A stretch of DNA of 36,524 nucleotides from Mycobacterium sp. UM_CSW (lineage in GTDB: Bacteria; Actinomycetota; Actinomycetes; Mycobacteriales; Mycobacteriaceae): positions 1-36,524 of the forward strand of contig NZ_AUWQ01000070.1 of the NCBI RefSeq assembly GCF_000455205.1. Direction: 5' to 3'. Below are positions 19,324 to 28,200 of the stretch, piece by piece. A model generated the notes under the pieces. It did no database searches. It saw nothing but the letters and a program-made list of their open reading frames with translations, and was not told where the DNA came from. Each line of letters begins with the position of its first letter. Within the stretch, counting starts at the first letter, position 1. A program made the position numbers and the translations under genes.

Positions 19324-19707
19324 TCATAGGGCCAGCACCGGCCCAGCGATCGGGGATACGCCCAGACCGAGGGCCACCACCATCAGCGTCAGCAGGAACC
19401 AGCCCGCGCCGTGCCATCCCCACCAGGTGCCGTGGGCCTTCCATACCCGATAGGTGCGCAGGAACGCCCAGAGCGCCCCGGCCAGCAGAATCAGCGGACC
19501 GCCCAGCGCCAGCATCGTGCGCTGGGGCGTGCCACAGGCCGCCGTGTCGACGCCCGTCCCGGGGCAGGTGCTGACCCACAGCGCGGCAAGAACCAAGAAG
19601 CCCATGCCCGCGACCGCGGCCAGGGCGGCAAACCGGATGGCCGCGTGCACCTCGCGGTCCTCCTGCCCTAAGCGGTCACCCGGCGACCGCTGACCCGCCG
19701 TTTGCAT
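19324..19707 (-). CDS. Small membrane protein, probable Rv3289c-type, under a SigF promoter
   Basis: A 127-residue protein with an acidic/basic N-terminus (SPGDRLGQEDREVHAA) and three predicted helices: about 22-42, 60-80 and 100-122. A cysteine pair sits in the first external loop (STCPGTG...AACG) and a WKAHGTWWGWHGAGW aromatic block precedes the last helix. I do not recognise a characterised family. Position suggests the Rv3289c membrane protein, but I cannot verify that. The ATG at 19707 is chosen because GGGGGA lies upstream; the longer frame lacks a ribosome-binding site. A consensus SigF promoter lies about 90 bases upstream, so this is a likely SigF regulon member. It is convergent with the UsfY gene, with 10 bases between. 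Confidence 0.75.
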   Translation of the reverse strand: MQTAGQRSPGDRLGQEDREVHAAIRFAALAAVAGMGFLVLAALWVSTCPGTGVDTAACGTPQRTMLALGGPLILLAGALWAFLRTYRVWKAHGTWWGWHGAGWFLLTLMVVALGLGVSPIAGPVLAL

Positions 19708-19793
19708 AGTCGTCCCCCGTGTGCCGGCCCTGATTTCTTGGTTAATCGTTCGCTGCGCCGCATTAGTTACGCGCCACGATGATGCAGATCCGG

Positions 19794-19820
19794 ATACCCT
19801 CCGCCTTACCACGGTAAACC
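19794..19820 (-). promoter_or_regulatory. SigF-dependent promoter, perfect consensus
   Basis: On the minus strand GGTTT (19820 to 19816), a 16-base spacer and GGGTAT (19799 to 19794) match the SigF consensus at every position. It lies between the lat stop (19825) and the small membrane protein gene that starts at 19707, so the transcript would carry a leader of about 80 bases. Confidence 0.8.
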
Positions 19821-19824
19821 GCCC

Positions 19825-21138
19825 TCAGGCCCACGTCACGGCCGTCAAAGCGCCGCTCAGGGCGCAAACCAGCGCATCGATCTCCCCCCGGGTGACCGTC
19901 AGCGCGGGCCGGAACCGGACGCCGTCCTCCCCGCAGCGCAGCGCGATCACGCGGCGTTGCCACAGCTGGGCGATCACCGCCTCACGGGCGCCGGTGCTCG
20001 GCAAGCTGAACGCGCACATCAGGCCGCGGCCGCGGGGGTCGAGAACCAAGGCCGGGAAGTCGTGGGCCAGTTCGACCAGCCGGCCCAGCAGGTAGCGTCC
20101 CAACTCGTCGGCGCGGTCGAACAACCCGTCGGCCTCGATCACCTCCAGGATGCGGCGGGCCCGCACCATGTCGGCCAGGCTGCCGCCCCAGGTCGAGCTG
20201 AGCCGGGAGGCGACCGCGAACACGTTGTCGGGGACCTCGTCGACCCGGCGGCCGGCCATCACCCCACACACCTGCGTCTTCTTGCCGAACGCCACCACAT
20301 CGGGTGGCACGCCCAGTTGCTGGTAGGCCCACGGGGTTCCGGTAAGCCCGCAGCCGGTCTGGACCTCGTCGAAGATCAACAAGGCGTCGTGTTCGTCGCA
20401 CAGCCGGCGCATCGCGGCGAAGAAGGCGGGACGGAAGTGGCGGTCGCCGCCCTCCCCCTGGATGGGCTCGGCCACGAAGCACGCGACGTCGTGCGGGTGC
20501 GCGTCGAACGCCGCCCGGGCCTGCCGCAACGACTCGGCCTCCAGCGCATCCATGTCGGTCGCCGGCCGGATATAGGGCGCGTCGATGCGCGGCCAGTCGA
20601 ACTTCGGGAAGCGGGCCACGGTGACCGGCTTGGTGTTGGTCAGCGACAACGTGTAGCCGCTGCGACCGTGGAACGCGCCGCGCAGATGCAGGACGCGCGT
20701 GCCCAGCGCCGGGTCGATCCCGCGCGCCTCGTTGTGGCGGCTCTTCCAGTCGAACGCGACCTTGAGCGCGTTCTCCACCGCCAGCGCGCCGCCCTCGATG
20801 AAGAACAGGTGCGGCAGCGCGGGATCACCCAGCACCCGGACGAAGGTCTCGACGAAACCGGCCATCGCCGCCGTGGCCACGTCGGGGTTGCTCGGCTTGT
20901 TCAGCGCGGCCGCCAGGAGCCCCGCGCGGAACTCCTCGTCGTCGGCCAGCGCCGGGTGGTTCATGCCCAGCGCCGACGACGCGACGAACGTGAACATGTC
21001 GAGGTAGCGGCGGCCGTCCCGGGCGTCGACCAGGTAGGAGCCGGCCGACCGCGTCAGGTCAAGCACCAGGTCGAACCCGTCGACCAGCATGCTGCGTGAC
21101 AACGTCTCGGGGACCAGGTCGGTAACGGCGGTGGTCAT
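19825..21138 (-). CDS. lat: L-lysine 6-aminotransferase Lat
   Basis: A 437-residue class III PLP aminotransferase that moves the epsilon-amino group of lysine to 2-oxoglutarate, giving allysine (piperideine-6-carboxylate) and glutamate. Visible are SALGMNHPALADD, VENALKVAFDWKSRHN, HLRGAFHGRSGYTLSLTN, AEPIQGEGGDRHFRP, the PLP Asp in LLIFDEVQTGCGLTG and the Schiff-base Lys in AFGKKTQVCG (about residue 286). The sequence is close to M. tuberculosis Lat. I prefer ATG 21138 over ATG 21147 because a TAGGAT -10 box covers the upstream ATG and lies 7 bases before 21138. It is downstream of lrpA and near pcd and a DUF1338 gene, which form the rest of the lysine pathway. Confidence 0.95.
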   Translation of the reverse strand: MTTAVTDLVPETLSRSMLVDGFDLVLDLTRSAGSYLVDARDGRRYLDMFTFVASSALGMNHPALADDEEFRAGLLAAALNKPSNPDVATAAMAGFVETFVRVLGDPALPHLFFIEGGALAVENALKVAFDWKSRHNEARGIDPALGTRVLHLRGAFHGRSGYTLSLTNTKPVTVARFPKFDWPRIDAPYIRPATDMDALEAESLRQARAAFDAHPHDVACFVAEPIQGEGGDRHFRPAFFAAMRRLCDEHDALLIFDEVQTGCGLTGTPWAYQQLGVPPDVVAFGKKTQVCGVMAGRRVDEVPDNVFAVASRLSSTWGGSLADMVRARRILEVIEADGLFDRADELGRYLLGRLVELAHDFPALVLDPRGRGLMCAFSLPSTGAREAVIAQLWQRRVIALRCGEDGVRFRPALTVTRGEIDALVCALSGALTAVTWA

Positions 21139-21145
21139 GCCGCCC

Positions 21146-21151
21146 ATCCTA
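21146..21151 (-). promoter_or_regulatory. -10 box for lat (leaderless candidate)
   Basis: On the minus strand TAGGAT is followed by 7 bases and ATG at 21138. The hexamer covers the alternative ATG at 21147, which argues for 21138 as the real start. Confidence 0.45.
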
Positions 21152-21175
21152 GCGTGATTCTTACGGTGTTATGGC

Positions 21176-21192
21176 ATATTTACAGGAAATAT
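21176..21192. promoter_or_regulatory. AT-rich inverted repeat, candidate LrpA operator upstream of lat
   Basis: ATATTT (21176-21181), 5 bases, AAATAT (21187-21192) form a perfect 6-5-6 inverted repeat in an AT-rich island inside a GC-rich chromosome. It lies just upstream of the -35 region of the proposed lat promoter and reaches the TAA stop of lrpA. Lrp/AsnC proteins bind AT-rich dyads of this size, and LrpA is known to regulate lat in M. tuberculosis. The assignment is inferred. Confidence 0.4.
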
Positions 21193-21644
21193 TATGGTAT
21201 GTATTGCCGATCACTGTAAAAAGTATTGAGGATGATGGTGCTTCGCGTCTGGACGTCGGCCGCCGTGCGGATCCGCTGCAGCAGGTCCTCGAGCGCCCGG
21301 GCGGACTCGACGCGGACCAGCAGGACATAGCTCTCCTCGCCGGCCACCGAGTGACACGACTCGATCTCCGCGATGTGTTCCAGGCGGGCGGGCGCATCAT
21401 CGGGTTGAGAGGGATCCAAGGGAGTGATGGCCACGAACGCCGAGAGCAGGTGCCCGACCGCCTCCGGGTTGATCCGCGCGGAATACCCCGACACCACGCC
21501 GCGCGACTCCAGCCGGCGCACCCGGGACTGCACCGCGGAGACCGACAGGCCCGCCTTCGCGGCCAGCTCCGCCAGGGTCGCGCGACCGTTGGCGACCAGC
21601 TCGCGCACCAGGGTCCGGTCAATCTCGTCGAGCGCGTCACCCAT
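21192..21644 (-). CDS. lrpA: Lrp/AsnC-family transcriptional regulator LrpA
   Basis: A 150-residue feast/famine regulator, almost identical to M. tuberculosis LrpA (150 residues). The N-terminal helix-turn-helix is ATLAELAAKAGLSVSAVQSRVRRLESRG. The C-terminal RAM effector domain has SAFVAITPLDPSQ, VAGEESYVLLVRVESARALEDLL and STIILNTFYSDRQYIP. It forms octamers and responds to amino acids; its known target is lat, 53 bases downstream. The last codons run into an AT-rich stretch that also forms the candidate lat operator. It is divergent from the DUF1338 gene, with 42 bases between, so it could control both directions. The ATG follows a TAATCT box by 6 bases. Confidence 0.96.
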   Translation of the reverse strand: MGDALDEIDRTLVRELVANGRATLAELAAKAGLSVSAVQSRVRRLESRGVVSGYSARINPEAVGHLLSAFVAITPLDPSQPDDAPARLEHIAEIESCHSVAGEESYVLLVRVESARALEDLLQRIRTAADVQTRSTIILNTFYSDRQYIP

Positions 21645-21650
21645 GGGCGG

Positions 21651-21656
21651 AGATTA
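21651..21656 (-). promoter_or_regulatory. -10 box for lrpA (leaderless candidate)
   Basis: On the minus strand TAATCT is followed by 6 bases and the ATG of lrpA at 21644. There is no Shine-Dalgarno. Confidence 0.4.
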
Positions 21657-21686
21657 TCGCAGCAAAGCCGAAATCGGCGGCGCGCC

Positions 21687-22925
21687 ATGAGCCCCCGGCA
21701 GGGCACGCTGGCGGCGTGGCAGCTGCGCGCCCGATTCGCGGGCGGGCTGTCCGCCATGTACGCCGGGGAGGTTCCCGCCTACGGCACGCTGGTCGAGGTG
21801 AGCGGCCAGGTCAACGCCGCCTACGTGGCGCGACATCCCGACGCCGAACGGCTGGGGTCGCTGGATCGGGTCACCGCGGAGCGGCACGGCGCGATCCGGG
21901 TCGGCAGCCCCGCCGAACTGGCCGCCGTCGCCGACCTGTTCGCCGCCTTCGGCATGTACCCGGTGGGCTACTACGACCTGCGCCGCGCCGCCTCGCCGAT
22001 TCCGGTGGTGGCCACGGCCTTTCGTCCCCTCGACGCGAATGAGTTGGCGCGCAACCCGTTTCGGGTGTTCACCTCGATGCTCGCCAGCCGGGACGCGCGT
22101 TACTTTTCCCCGGAGCTGCGGGCCCGGGTGGAGACGTTCGTCGCGCGCCGGCGGCTCTTCGACCCCGCATTGGTCGAGCGGGCGCGAACGATTGCGGCCG
22201 ACGGCGGCTGCGCCGCCGACGAGGCGGGCGCGTTCGTCTCGGCGGCGGTGGCGGCGTTCGCGCTGTCGCGCGAGCCGATCGACAAGGCCTGGTACGACGA
22301 GTTGTCGCGGGTGTCGGCGGTGGCCGCCGACATCGCCGGGGTGGGCTCCACCCACATCAACCACCTGACGCCGCGGGTGCTCGACATCGACGAGCTGTAT
22401 CGGCGGATGACCGCGCGCGGCATCACCATGATCGACGCCATCCAGGGGCCGCCCCGCACCGACGGACCCGCGGTCCTGTTGCGCCAGACCTCTTTTCGCG
22501 CGCTGGCCGAGCCCTGCCTGTTTCGCGGCCGCGACGGCCGCGTCACCGCGGGCAGCGTGCGGGTGCGCTTCGGCGAGGTCGAGGCCCGCGGGGTCGCGCT
22601 GACGCGCAAGGGCCGGGAACGCTACGACGCCGCGATGGGCGCGCCCGACCCGGCGTCGGCGTGGCACCGGCACTTCCCGCCGACCGACGCGGAAATGGCC
22701 GCCGGGGGGCTGGCCTACTATCGCGGCGGCGACCCGTCGGCGCCGGTCGTCTACGAAGACTTCCTGCCGGCGTCGGCGGCGGGCATCTTCCGCTCCAACC
22801 TGGACCGCGAAACCCGGGCGCGGGCGGCGGCCGACGACTCGGGCTACGACGCTCAGTGGCTGGCCGGGGCAATCGGCCGCGAGATCCACGACCCGTACGC
22901 ACTTTACGAGGAGGCAGCCCGATGA
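21687..22925 (+). CDS. DUF1338 / HglS-type 2-oxoadipate dioxygenase-decarboxylase candidate
   Basis: A 412-residue protein of the DUF1338 (YdcJ/HglS) family, equivalent to Rv3292. Characterised HglS of Pseudomonas putida is an Fe(II) enzyme that turns 2-oxoadipate into 2-hydroxyglutarate and CO2. Candidate metal and substrate residues are present at similar spacing: His67 and Arg71 in ERHGAIRVG, His223 or His226 in STHINHLTPR and Glu297 or Glu299 in RFGEVEARGVALT. The start is ATG 21687, divergent from lrpA. The stop overlaps the start of pcd as ATGA, so the two are co-translated. With Lat and Pcd it would continue lysine breakdown once aminoadipate is transaminated. Family assignment is firm; the reaction here is inferred. 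Confidence 0.85.
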   Translation: MSPRQGTLAAWQLRARFAGGLSAMYAGEVPAYGTLVEVSGQVNAAYVARHPDAERLGSLDRVTAERHGAIRVGSPAELAAVADLFAAFGMYPVGYYDLRRAASPIPVVATAFRPLDANELARNPFRVFTSMLASRDARYFSPELRARVETFVARRRLFDPALVERARTIAADGGCAADEAGAFVSAAVAAFALSREPIDKAWYDELSRVSAVAADIAGVGSTHINHLTPRVLDIDELYRRMTARGITMIDAIQGPPRTDGPAVLLRQTSFRALAEPCLFRGRDGRVTAGSVRVRFGEVEARGVALTRKGRERYDAAMGAPDPASAWHRHFPPTDAEMAAGGLAYYRGGDPSAPVVYEDFLPASAAGIFRSNLDRETRARAAADDSGYDAQWLAGAIGREIHDPYALYEEAAR

Positions 22926-24451
22926 AGACCGAGCGTACCGAGGAGTTGCGGTCGCGGGTGCGCGCGGCCTATCAAGCGATCGGCGTCGGCGTCACGCTCG
23001 GCGACCCGGCCGGGCACGGGCTGCCCGCCAGCACGCCCATCACCGGCGAGGTGCTGTTCACCGTCGGCCACACCACGCCCGAGCAGGCCCGGGCGATCAT
23101 CGCCGACGCCGCCGACGCGTTCTCGGCGTGGCGCGCCACGCCGGCCCCGGTGCGCGGCGCGCTGGTGGCCCGCCTCGGCGAGCTGCTCACCCGCCACAAG
23201 GACGACCTGGCGACGTTGGTGACCGTCGAGGTGGGCAAGATCGGCTCCGAGGCGCTCGGCGAGGTGCAGGAAATGATCGACGTCTGCCAGTTCGCGGTGG
23301 GCCTGTCGCGCCAGCTGTACGGCCGCACCATCGCGTCCGAGCGCCCCGGGCACCGCCTGCTGGAGACCTGGCACCCGCTCGGTGTGGTCGGGGTGATCAC
23401 CGCGTTCAACTTCCCGGTCGCCGTGTGGGCGTGGAACGCCGCCGTGGCGCTGGTGTGCGGCGACACCGTCGTGTGGAAGCCGTCGGAGCTCACGCCGCTG
23501 ACGGCGCTGGCCTGCCAGGCGCTGATCGGCCGCGCGGCCGCGGACGTCGGGGCCCCCGCCGCGGTCAGTGGCCTGGTCCTGGGCGAGCGCGACCTCGGCG
23601 AGCTGCTGGTGGACGACGACCGGATCGCGTTGGTGTCCGCCACCGGTTCGGTGCGCATGGGCCAGGCCGTCGGCCCCCGGGTCGCCGCGCGCTTCGGGCG
23701 GGCCCTGCTGGAGCTGGGCGGCAACAACGCGGCCGTCGTCACGCCGTCGGCCGACCTGGACCTGGCCGTGCGGGCCATCGTGTTCGCCGCCGCCGGCACC
23801 GCCGGGCAGCGCTGCACCAGCCTGCGTCGGCTGATCGTGCACCGCTCCGTGGCCGACGAGGTGGTCGCCCGGGTCGTTGACGCGTGCGGGCGGCTGGCGA
23901 TCGGCGACCCGTCGGCGCCGGGCACGCTCGTCGGCCCGCTCATCCACGAGACCGCCTACCGCGACATGGTCGGGGCCCTCGAGCAGGCGCGCGCCGACGG
24001 CGGCGAGGTCTTCGGCGGCGAGCGCTTCCATCTCGGCGGGGATGCCCACCCGAGCGCCTACTACGTCGAGCCGGCCGTCGTCCGCATGCCGGCACAGACC
24101 GACATCGTGGCCACCGAGACGTTCGCGCCGATCCTCTACGTGCTGACCTATGACGACCTGGGCGAGGCGATCGCGCTCAACAACGCTGTGCCGCAAGGAC
24201 TTTCGTCGGCGATCTTCACCACCGACCTGCGCGAGGCCGAGCGCTTCCTGGACGAATCCGATTGCGGCATCGCCAATGTCAACATCGGCACGTCGGGCGC
24301 CGAGATCGGCGGCGCGTTCGGCGGCGAGAAGCAAACCGGCGGCGGGCGGGAGTCCGGCTCGGACGCGTGGAAGGCCTACATGCGCCGAAGTACCAATACC
24401 GTCAATTATTCTGACGCGTTACCGCTGGCGCAGGGCGTGACGTTTGGTTGA
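22922..24451 (+). CDS. pcd: Piperideine-6-carboxylate / allysine dehydrogenase Pcd (ALDH7-type)
   Basis: A 509-residue NAD-dependent aldehyde dehydrogenase of the ALDH7/antiquitin type. ITAFNFPVAVWAWNAA and VWKPSELTPLTA form the cofactor-binding region, Glu264 in LLELGGNNA is the general base and Cys298 in GQRCTSLRR the nucleophile. The C-terminal NIGTSGAEIGGAFGGEK block is typical of ALDH7. The expected reaction is oxidation of the Lat product to alpha-aminoadipate. The ATG at 22922 overlaps the DUF1338 stop codon and has AGGAGG upstream. Same position and order as Rv3293 (pcd). Confidence 0.95.
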   Translation: MKTERTEELRSRVRAAYQAIGVGVTLGDPAGHGLPASTPITGEVLFTVGHTTPEQARAIIADAADAFSAWRATPAPVRGALVARLGELLTRHKDDLATLVTVEVGKIGSEALGEVQEMIDVCQFAVGLSRQLYGRTIASERPGHRLLETWHPLGVVGVITAFNFPVAVWAWNAAVALVCGDTVVWKPSELTPLTALACQALIGRAAADVGAPAAVSGLVLGERDLGELLVDDDRIALVSATGSVRMGQAVGPRVAARFGRALLELGGNNAAVVTPSADLDLAVRAIVFAAAGTAGQRCTSLRRLIVHRSVADEVVARVVDACGRLAIGDPSAPGTLVGPLIHETAYRDMVGALEQARADGGEVFGGERFHLGGDAHPSAYYVEPAVVRMPAQTDIVATETFAPILYVLTYDDLGEAIALNNAVPQGLSSAIFTTDLREAERFLDESDCGIANVNIGTSGAEIGGAFGGEKQTGGGRESGSDAWKAYMRRSTNTVNYSDALPLAQGVTFG

Positions 24452-24468
24452 GCCAATGTGGCGGGCGT

Positions 24469-24483
24469 CTCATACCGTGTGAG
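24469..24483. promoter_or_regulatory. Candidate TetR operator
   Basis: CTCATACCGTGTGAG is a 15-base near-perfect palindrome (6 of 7 base pairs match around a central C). It sits directly against the TACTAT -10 box of the TetR gene, where a bound repressor would block RNA polymerase. TetR proteins commonly bind such dyads in front of their own gene. It could also bear on the end of the pcd transcript. Confidence 0.45.
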
Positions 24484-24489
24484 TACTAT
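24484..24489 (+). promoter_or_regulatory. -10 box for the TetR gene (leaderless candidate)
   Basis: TACTAT is followed by 7 bases and ATG at 24497. No Shine-Dalgarno lies in between. Confidence 0.45.
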
Positions 24490-24496
24490 CTGACAC

Positions 24497-25162
24497 ATGC
24501 CGACAGCCAGAAGGCGGTTATCCCCTGAGGATCGCCGCGCAGAGCTGCTCGCTTTGGGGGCAGAGGTCTTTGGGAAGCGACCCTATGACGAGGTCCGCAT
24601 TGACGAGATAGCCGAACGCGCGGGCGTGTCCCGCGCGCTGATGTATCACTACTTCCCGGACAAGCGGGCGTTCTTCGCCGCGGTGGTCAAGGACGAGGCG
24701 GACCGGCTCTACGACGCCACCAACAACCCGCCCGAGCCCGGCATGACGATGTTCGAGGAGATCCGGACCGGCGTGCTGGCCTACATGGCCTATCACCAGT
24801 CGAACCCGGAGGCCGCCTGGGCCGCGTACGTCGGGCTGGGCCGGTCGGACCCGGTCCTGCTCGGCATCGACGACGAGGCCAAGAACCGCCAGATGGAACA
24901 CATCATGTCGCGGATCGGCGAGGTCGTGAGCGGGATGCCGGACACCAGCGCGCTGGAACCGAGCGTCGAGCGGGACCTGCGGGTGATCATCCAGGGCTGG
25001 CTCGCGTTCACCTTCGAGATCTGCCGGCAGCGGATCATGGACCCCACCACCGACGCCGACCGGCTCGCCGACGCCTGCGCGCACACGCTGCTCGACTCCA
25101 TCGCCCGGGTGCCGGAGATCCCGCCGGAGCTGGCGCACGCGATGGCGACAGCGAGGCTGTGA
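24497..25162 (+). CDS. TetR/AcrR-family transcriptional regulator
   Basis: A 221-residue TetR-type regulator, equivalent in position to Rv3295. The N-terminal helix-turn-helix is VRIDEIAERAGVSRALMYHYFPDKRAFFAAV (about residues 34-64). The C-terminal ligand-binding part is helical and contains WAAYVGLGRSDPVLLGIDDEA. Its ligand is unknown. It probably represses itself through the palindrome at 24469-24483. It lies between pcd and lhr; control of the lysine genes is possible but not shown. Rv3294c, which I recall between pcd and this gene in M. tuberculosis, has no counterpart here. Confidence 0.92.
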   Translation: MPTARRRLSPEDRRAELLALGAEVFGKRPYDEVRIDEIAERAGVSRALMYHYFPDKRAFFAAVVKDEADRLYDATNNPPEPGMTMFEEIRTGVLAYMAYHQSNPEAAWAAYVGLGRSDPVLLGIDDEAKNRQMEHIMSRIGEVVSGMPDTSALEPSVERDLRVIIQGWLAFTFEICRQRIMDPTTDADRLADACAHTLLDSIARVPEIPPELAHAMATARL

Positions 25163-25211
25163 GAAGGCGCTCGCCGACCGATTTGTCGGTGCCCGTTGGC
25201 ACCATGGTTGG

Positions 25212-28200
25212 GTGAGCACTCGCACCGACTCCCGGTCACCCGACCCGTTGGGCCGGTTCAGCGCGGCCACCCGCGAGTGGTTCACCGGCACGTTCGCCGC
25301 CCCGACCACCGCGCAGGCGCAGGCCTGGGAGGCCATCGCCGACGGCGACAACACCCTGGTGATCGCGCCGACGGGCTCCGGCAAGACCCTCGCGGCGTTC
25401 CTGTGGGCCCTAGATAACCTCGCCTCCCTGGCTAACCCCGCTTCCCGCGCCGGGGCGGCCGAGCGGCCGGCCGGCACCCGCGTGCTCTACGTGTCGCCGC
25501 TCAAGGCGCTGGCGGTGGACGTCGAACGCAACCTGCGCACCCCGCTGGCCGGGCTCACCCGCATCGCCGAGCGGCACGGCCTGCCCCCGCCGGACATCAG
25601 CGTCGGGGTCCGCTCCGGCGACACCCCGCCCGCGACCCGCCGGCAGCTCATCGCGCACCCGCCCGACGTGCTGATCACCACCCCGGAATCGCTGTTCCTG
25701 ATGCTGACGTCGGCAGCCCGGGAAACCCTCGCGGGCGTTCAGACCGTGATCGTCGACGAGATCCACGCCATCGCCGGCGGCAAGCGCGGCGCCCACCTGG
25801 CGCTGTCCCTGGAACGCCTCGACGACCTGCGCTTCGCCTCGTCGCAAGCGCCGCCCGCGCAGCGCATCGGGCTGTCGGCCACCGTGCGCCCGCCCGAGGA
25901 GCTGGCGCGCTTCCTGTCGGGCGCCAGCCCCGCGACGCGGACACGGGTGGTGGCGCCGCCGTCGGCCAAGACCATCGAGCTCACGGTGCAGGTCCCGGTG
26001 CCCGACATGGCCAACCTGGCGAACAACTCCATCTGGCCCGACGTCGAGGCCCGGCTGGTGGACCTGATCGAATCGCACGGCTCGACCATCGTGTTCGCCA
26101 ACTCGCGGCGGCTGGCAGAGCGGCTCACCTCCCGGCTCAACGAGATCCACGCCGAACGCGCCGGGATCTCGCTGGACACCGACCCCAACCCGAAAGTGGC
26201 CGGCGGCGCCCCGGCGCACCTGATGGGGAGCGGCCAGAGCTTCGGCGCGCCGCCGCTGCTGGCGCGCGCCCACCACGGCTCGGTCAGCAAGGAGCAGCGC
26301 GCGCTGGTCGAGGAGGACCTCAAACGCGGACTGCTCAAGGCGGTGGTGGCGACCTCCAGCCTGGAGCTGGGCATCGACATGGGCGCCGTCGACCTGGTGA
26401 TCCAGGTGGAGGCGCCGCCGTCGGTGGCCAGCGGGCTGCAACGGATCGGGCGGGCGGGCCACCAGGTCGGCGAGGTCTCGCGCGGCGTGCTGTTCCCCAA
26501 GCACCGCACCGACCTGATCGGCTGCGCGGTGACCGTGCAGCGCATGCTCGACGGGCAGATCGAGACGATGCGGGTGCCCGCCAACCCGCTGGACATCCTG
26601 GCGCAGCAGACCGTCGCGGCCGCCGCGCTGGAGCCGCTGGACGCCGACCGGTGGTTCGACACCGTGCGGCGCGCCGCCCCCTTCGCGACCCTGCCCCGCA
26701 GCGTGTTCGAGGCCACCCTGGACCTGCTGGCCGGCAAGTACCCGTCCACCGAGTTCGCCGAGCTGCGCCCGCGCCTGGTCTACGACCGCGACACCGGCAC
26801 GCTGACCGCGCGGCCCGGTGCGCAGCGGCTGGCCGTCACGTCCGGGGGCGCCATCCCGGACCGCGGGCTGTTCACCGTGTATCTCGCTTCCGAGGCCGAA
26901 AAGCCTTCGCGGGTCGGCGAACTCGACGAGGAGATGGTGTACGAGTCCCGACCGGGCGACGTGATCTCGCTGGGCGCCACCAGCTGGCGGATCACCGAGA
27001 TCACCCACGACCGGGTGCTGGTGATCCCCGCGCCGGGACAGCCGGCCCGGCTGCCGTTCTGGCGCGGCGACGACGTGGGCCGCCCGGCCGAGCTGGGCGC
27101 CGCGCTCGGCGCGTTCACCGGCGAGCTGGCCGGCCTCGGCCGCCAAGCCTTCGATAATCGTTGCGCCGCTTTGGGTTTCGACGCATACGCGACCGACAAC
27201 CTGTGGGGGCTGCTGGACGAGCAGCGGACCACGGCCGGGGTGGTCCCCACCGACACCACCCTTTTGGTCGAGCGGTTCCGCGACGAGCTCGGCGATTGGC
27301 GGGTGATCCTGCATTCGCCGTACGGGCTGCGGGTGCACGGGCCGCTCGCGCTGGCGGTGGGCCGTCGGCTGCGCGAGCGCTACGGCCTCGACGAGAAGCC
27401 GACCGCCTCCGACGACGGCATCGTGGTGCGCCTGCCCGATACTTTGGACGAAACCCCGCCCGGCGCAGAACTTTTCGTCTTCGACGCCGACGAGATCGAC
27501 CCCGTCGTCACCGCCGAGGTGGGCGGTTCGGCGCTGTTCGCGTCGCGGTTCCGGGAGTGCGCGGCCCGCGCGCTGCTGCTGCCGCGCCGCCACCCCGGCC
27601 GCCGCTCGCCGCTGTGGCACCAGCGCCAGCGCGCGGCCCAGCTGCTGGACGTGGCGCGCAAATACCCCGACTTCCCGGTGGTGCTCGAGGCCATTCGCGA
27701 ATGCCTGCAGGACGTCTACGACGTCCCGGCGCTGACCGCGCTGATGGCCGGCATCGCCCAGCGCAAGGTGCGGGTGCTCGAGACGGAAACCGCGCGGCCC
27801 TCGCCGTTCGCGGCGTCGCTGTTGTTCGGTTACGTCGGCGCCTTCATGTACGAGGGCGACACCCCGCTGGCTGAGCGCCGGGCCGCCGCGCTGTCCCTGG
27901 ACAGCACGCTGCTGGCCGAGCTGCTGGGCCGCGTAGAGCTGCGGGAATTGCTCGACCCGGACATCATCGCCGCGACGGGCCGGCAGCTGCAGCACCTGTC
28001 GGCGGACCGGGCCGCCCGCGACGCCGAGGGGGTCGCGGACCTGTTGCGGCTACTGGGCCCGCTGACCGAGGACGAGGTCTCCGCCCGGGCCGGCGGCGCC
28101 GACGTCGGGGGATGGCTGGAGGGCCTGCGGGCCGCCCGGCGCGCGCTGACCGTACCGTTCGCGGGCCGCAGCTGGTGGGTGGCCGTCGAGGACATCGGGC

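Noticed and set aside
25410-27995. 861-codon open frame antisense to lhr
   Set aside because: It mirrors the codon bias of lhr, has no domain, and lies fully inside a conserved helicase gene.
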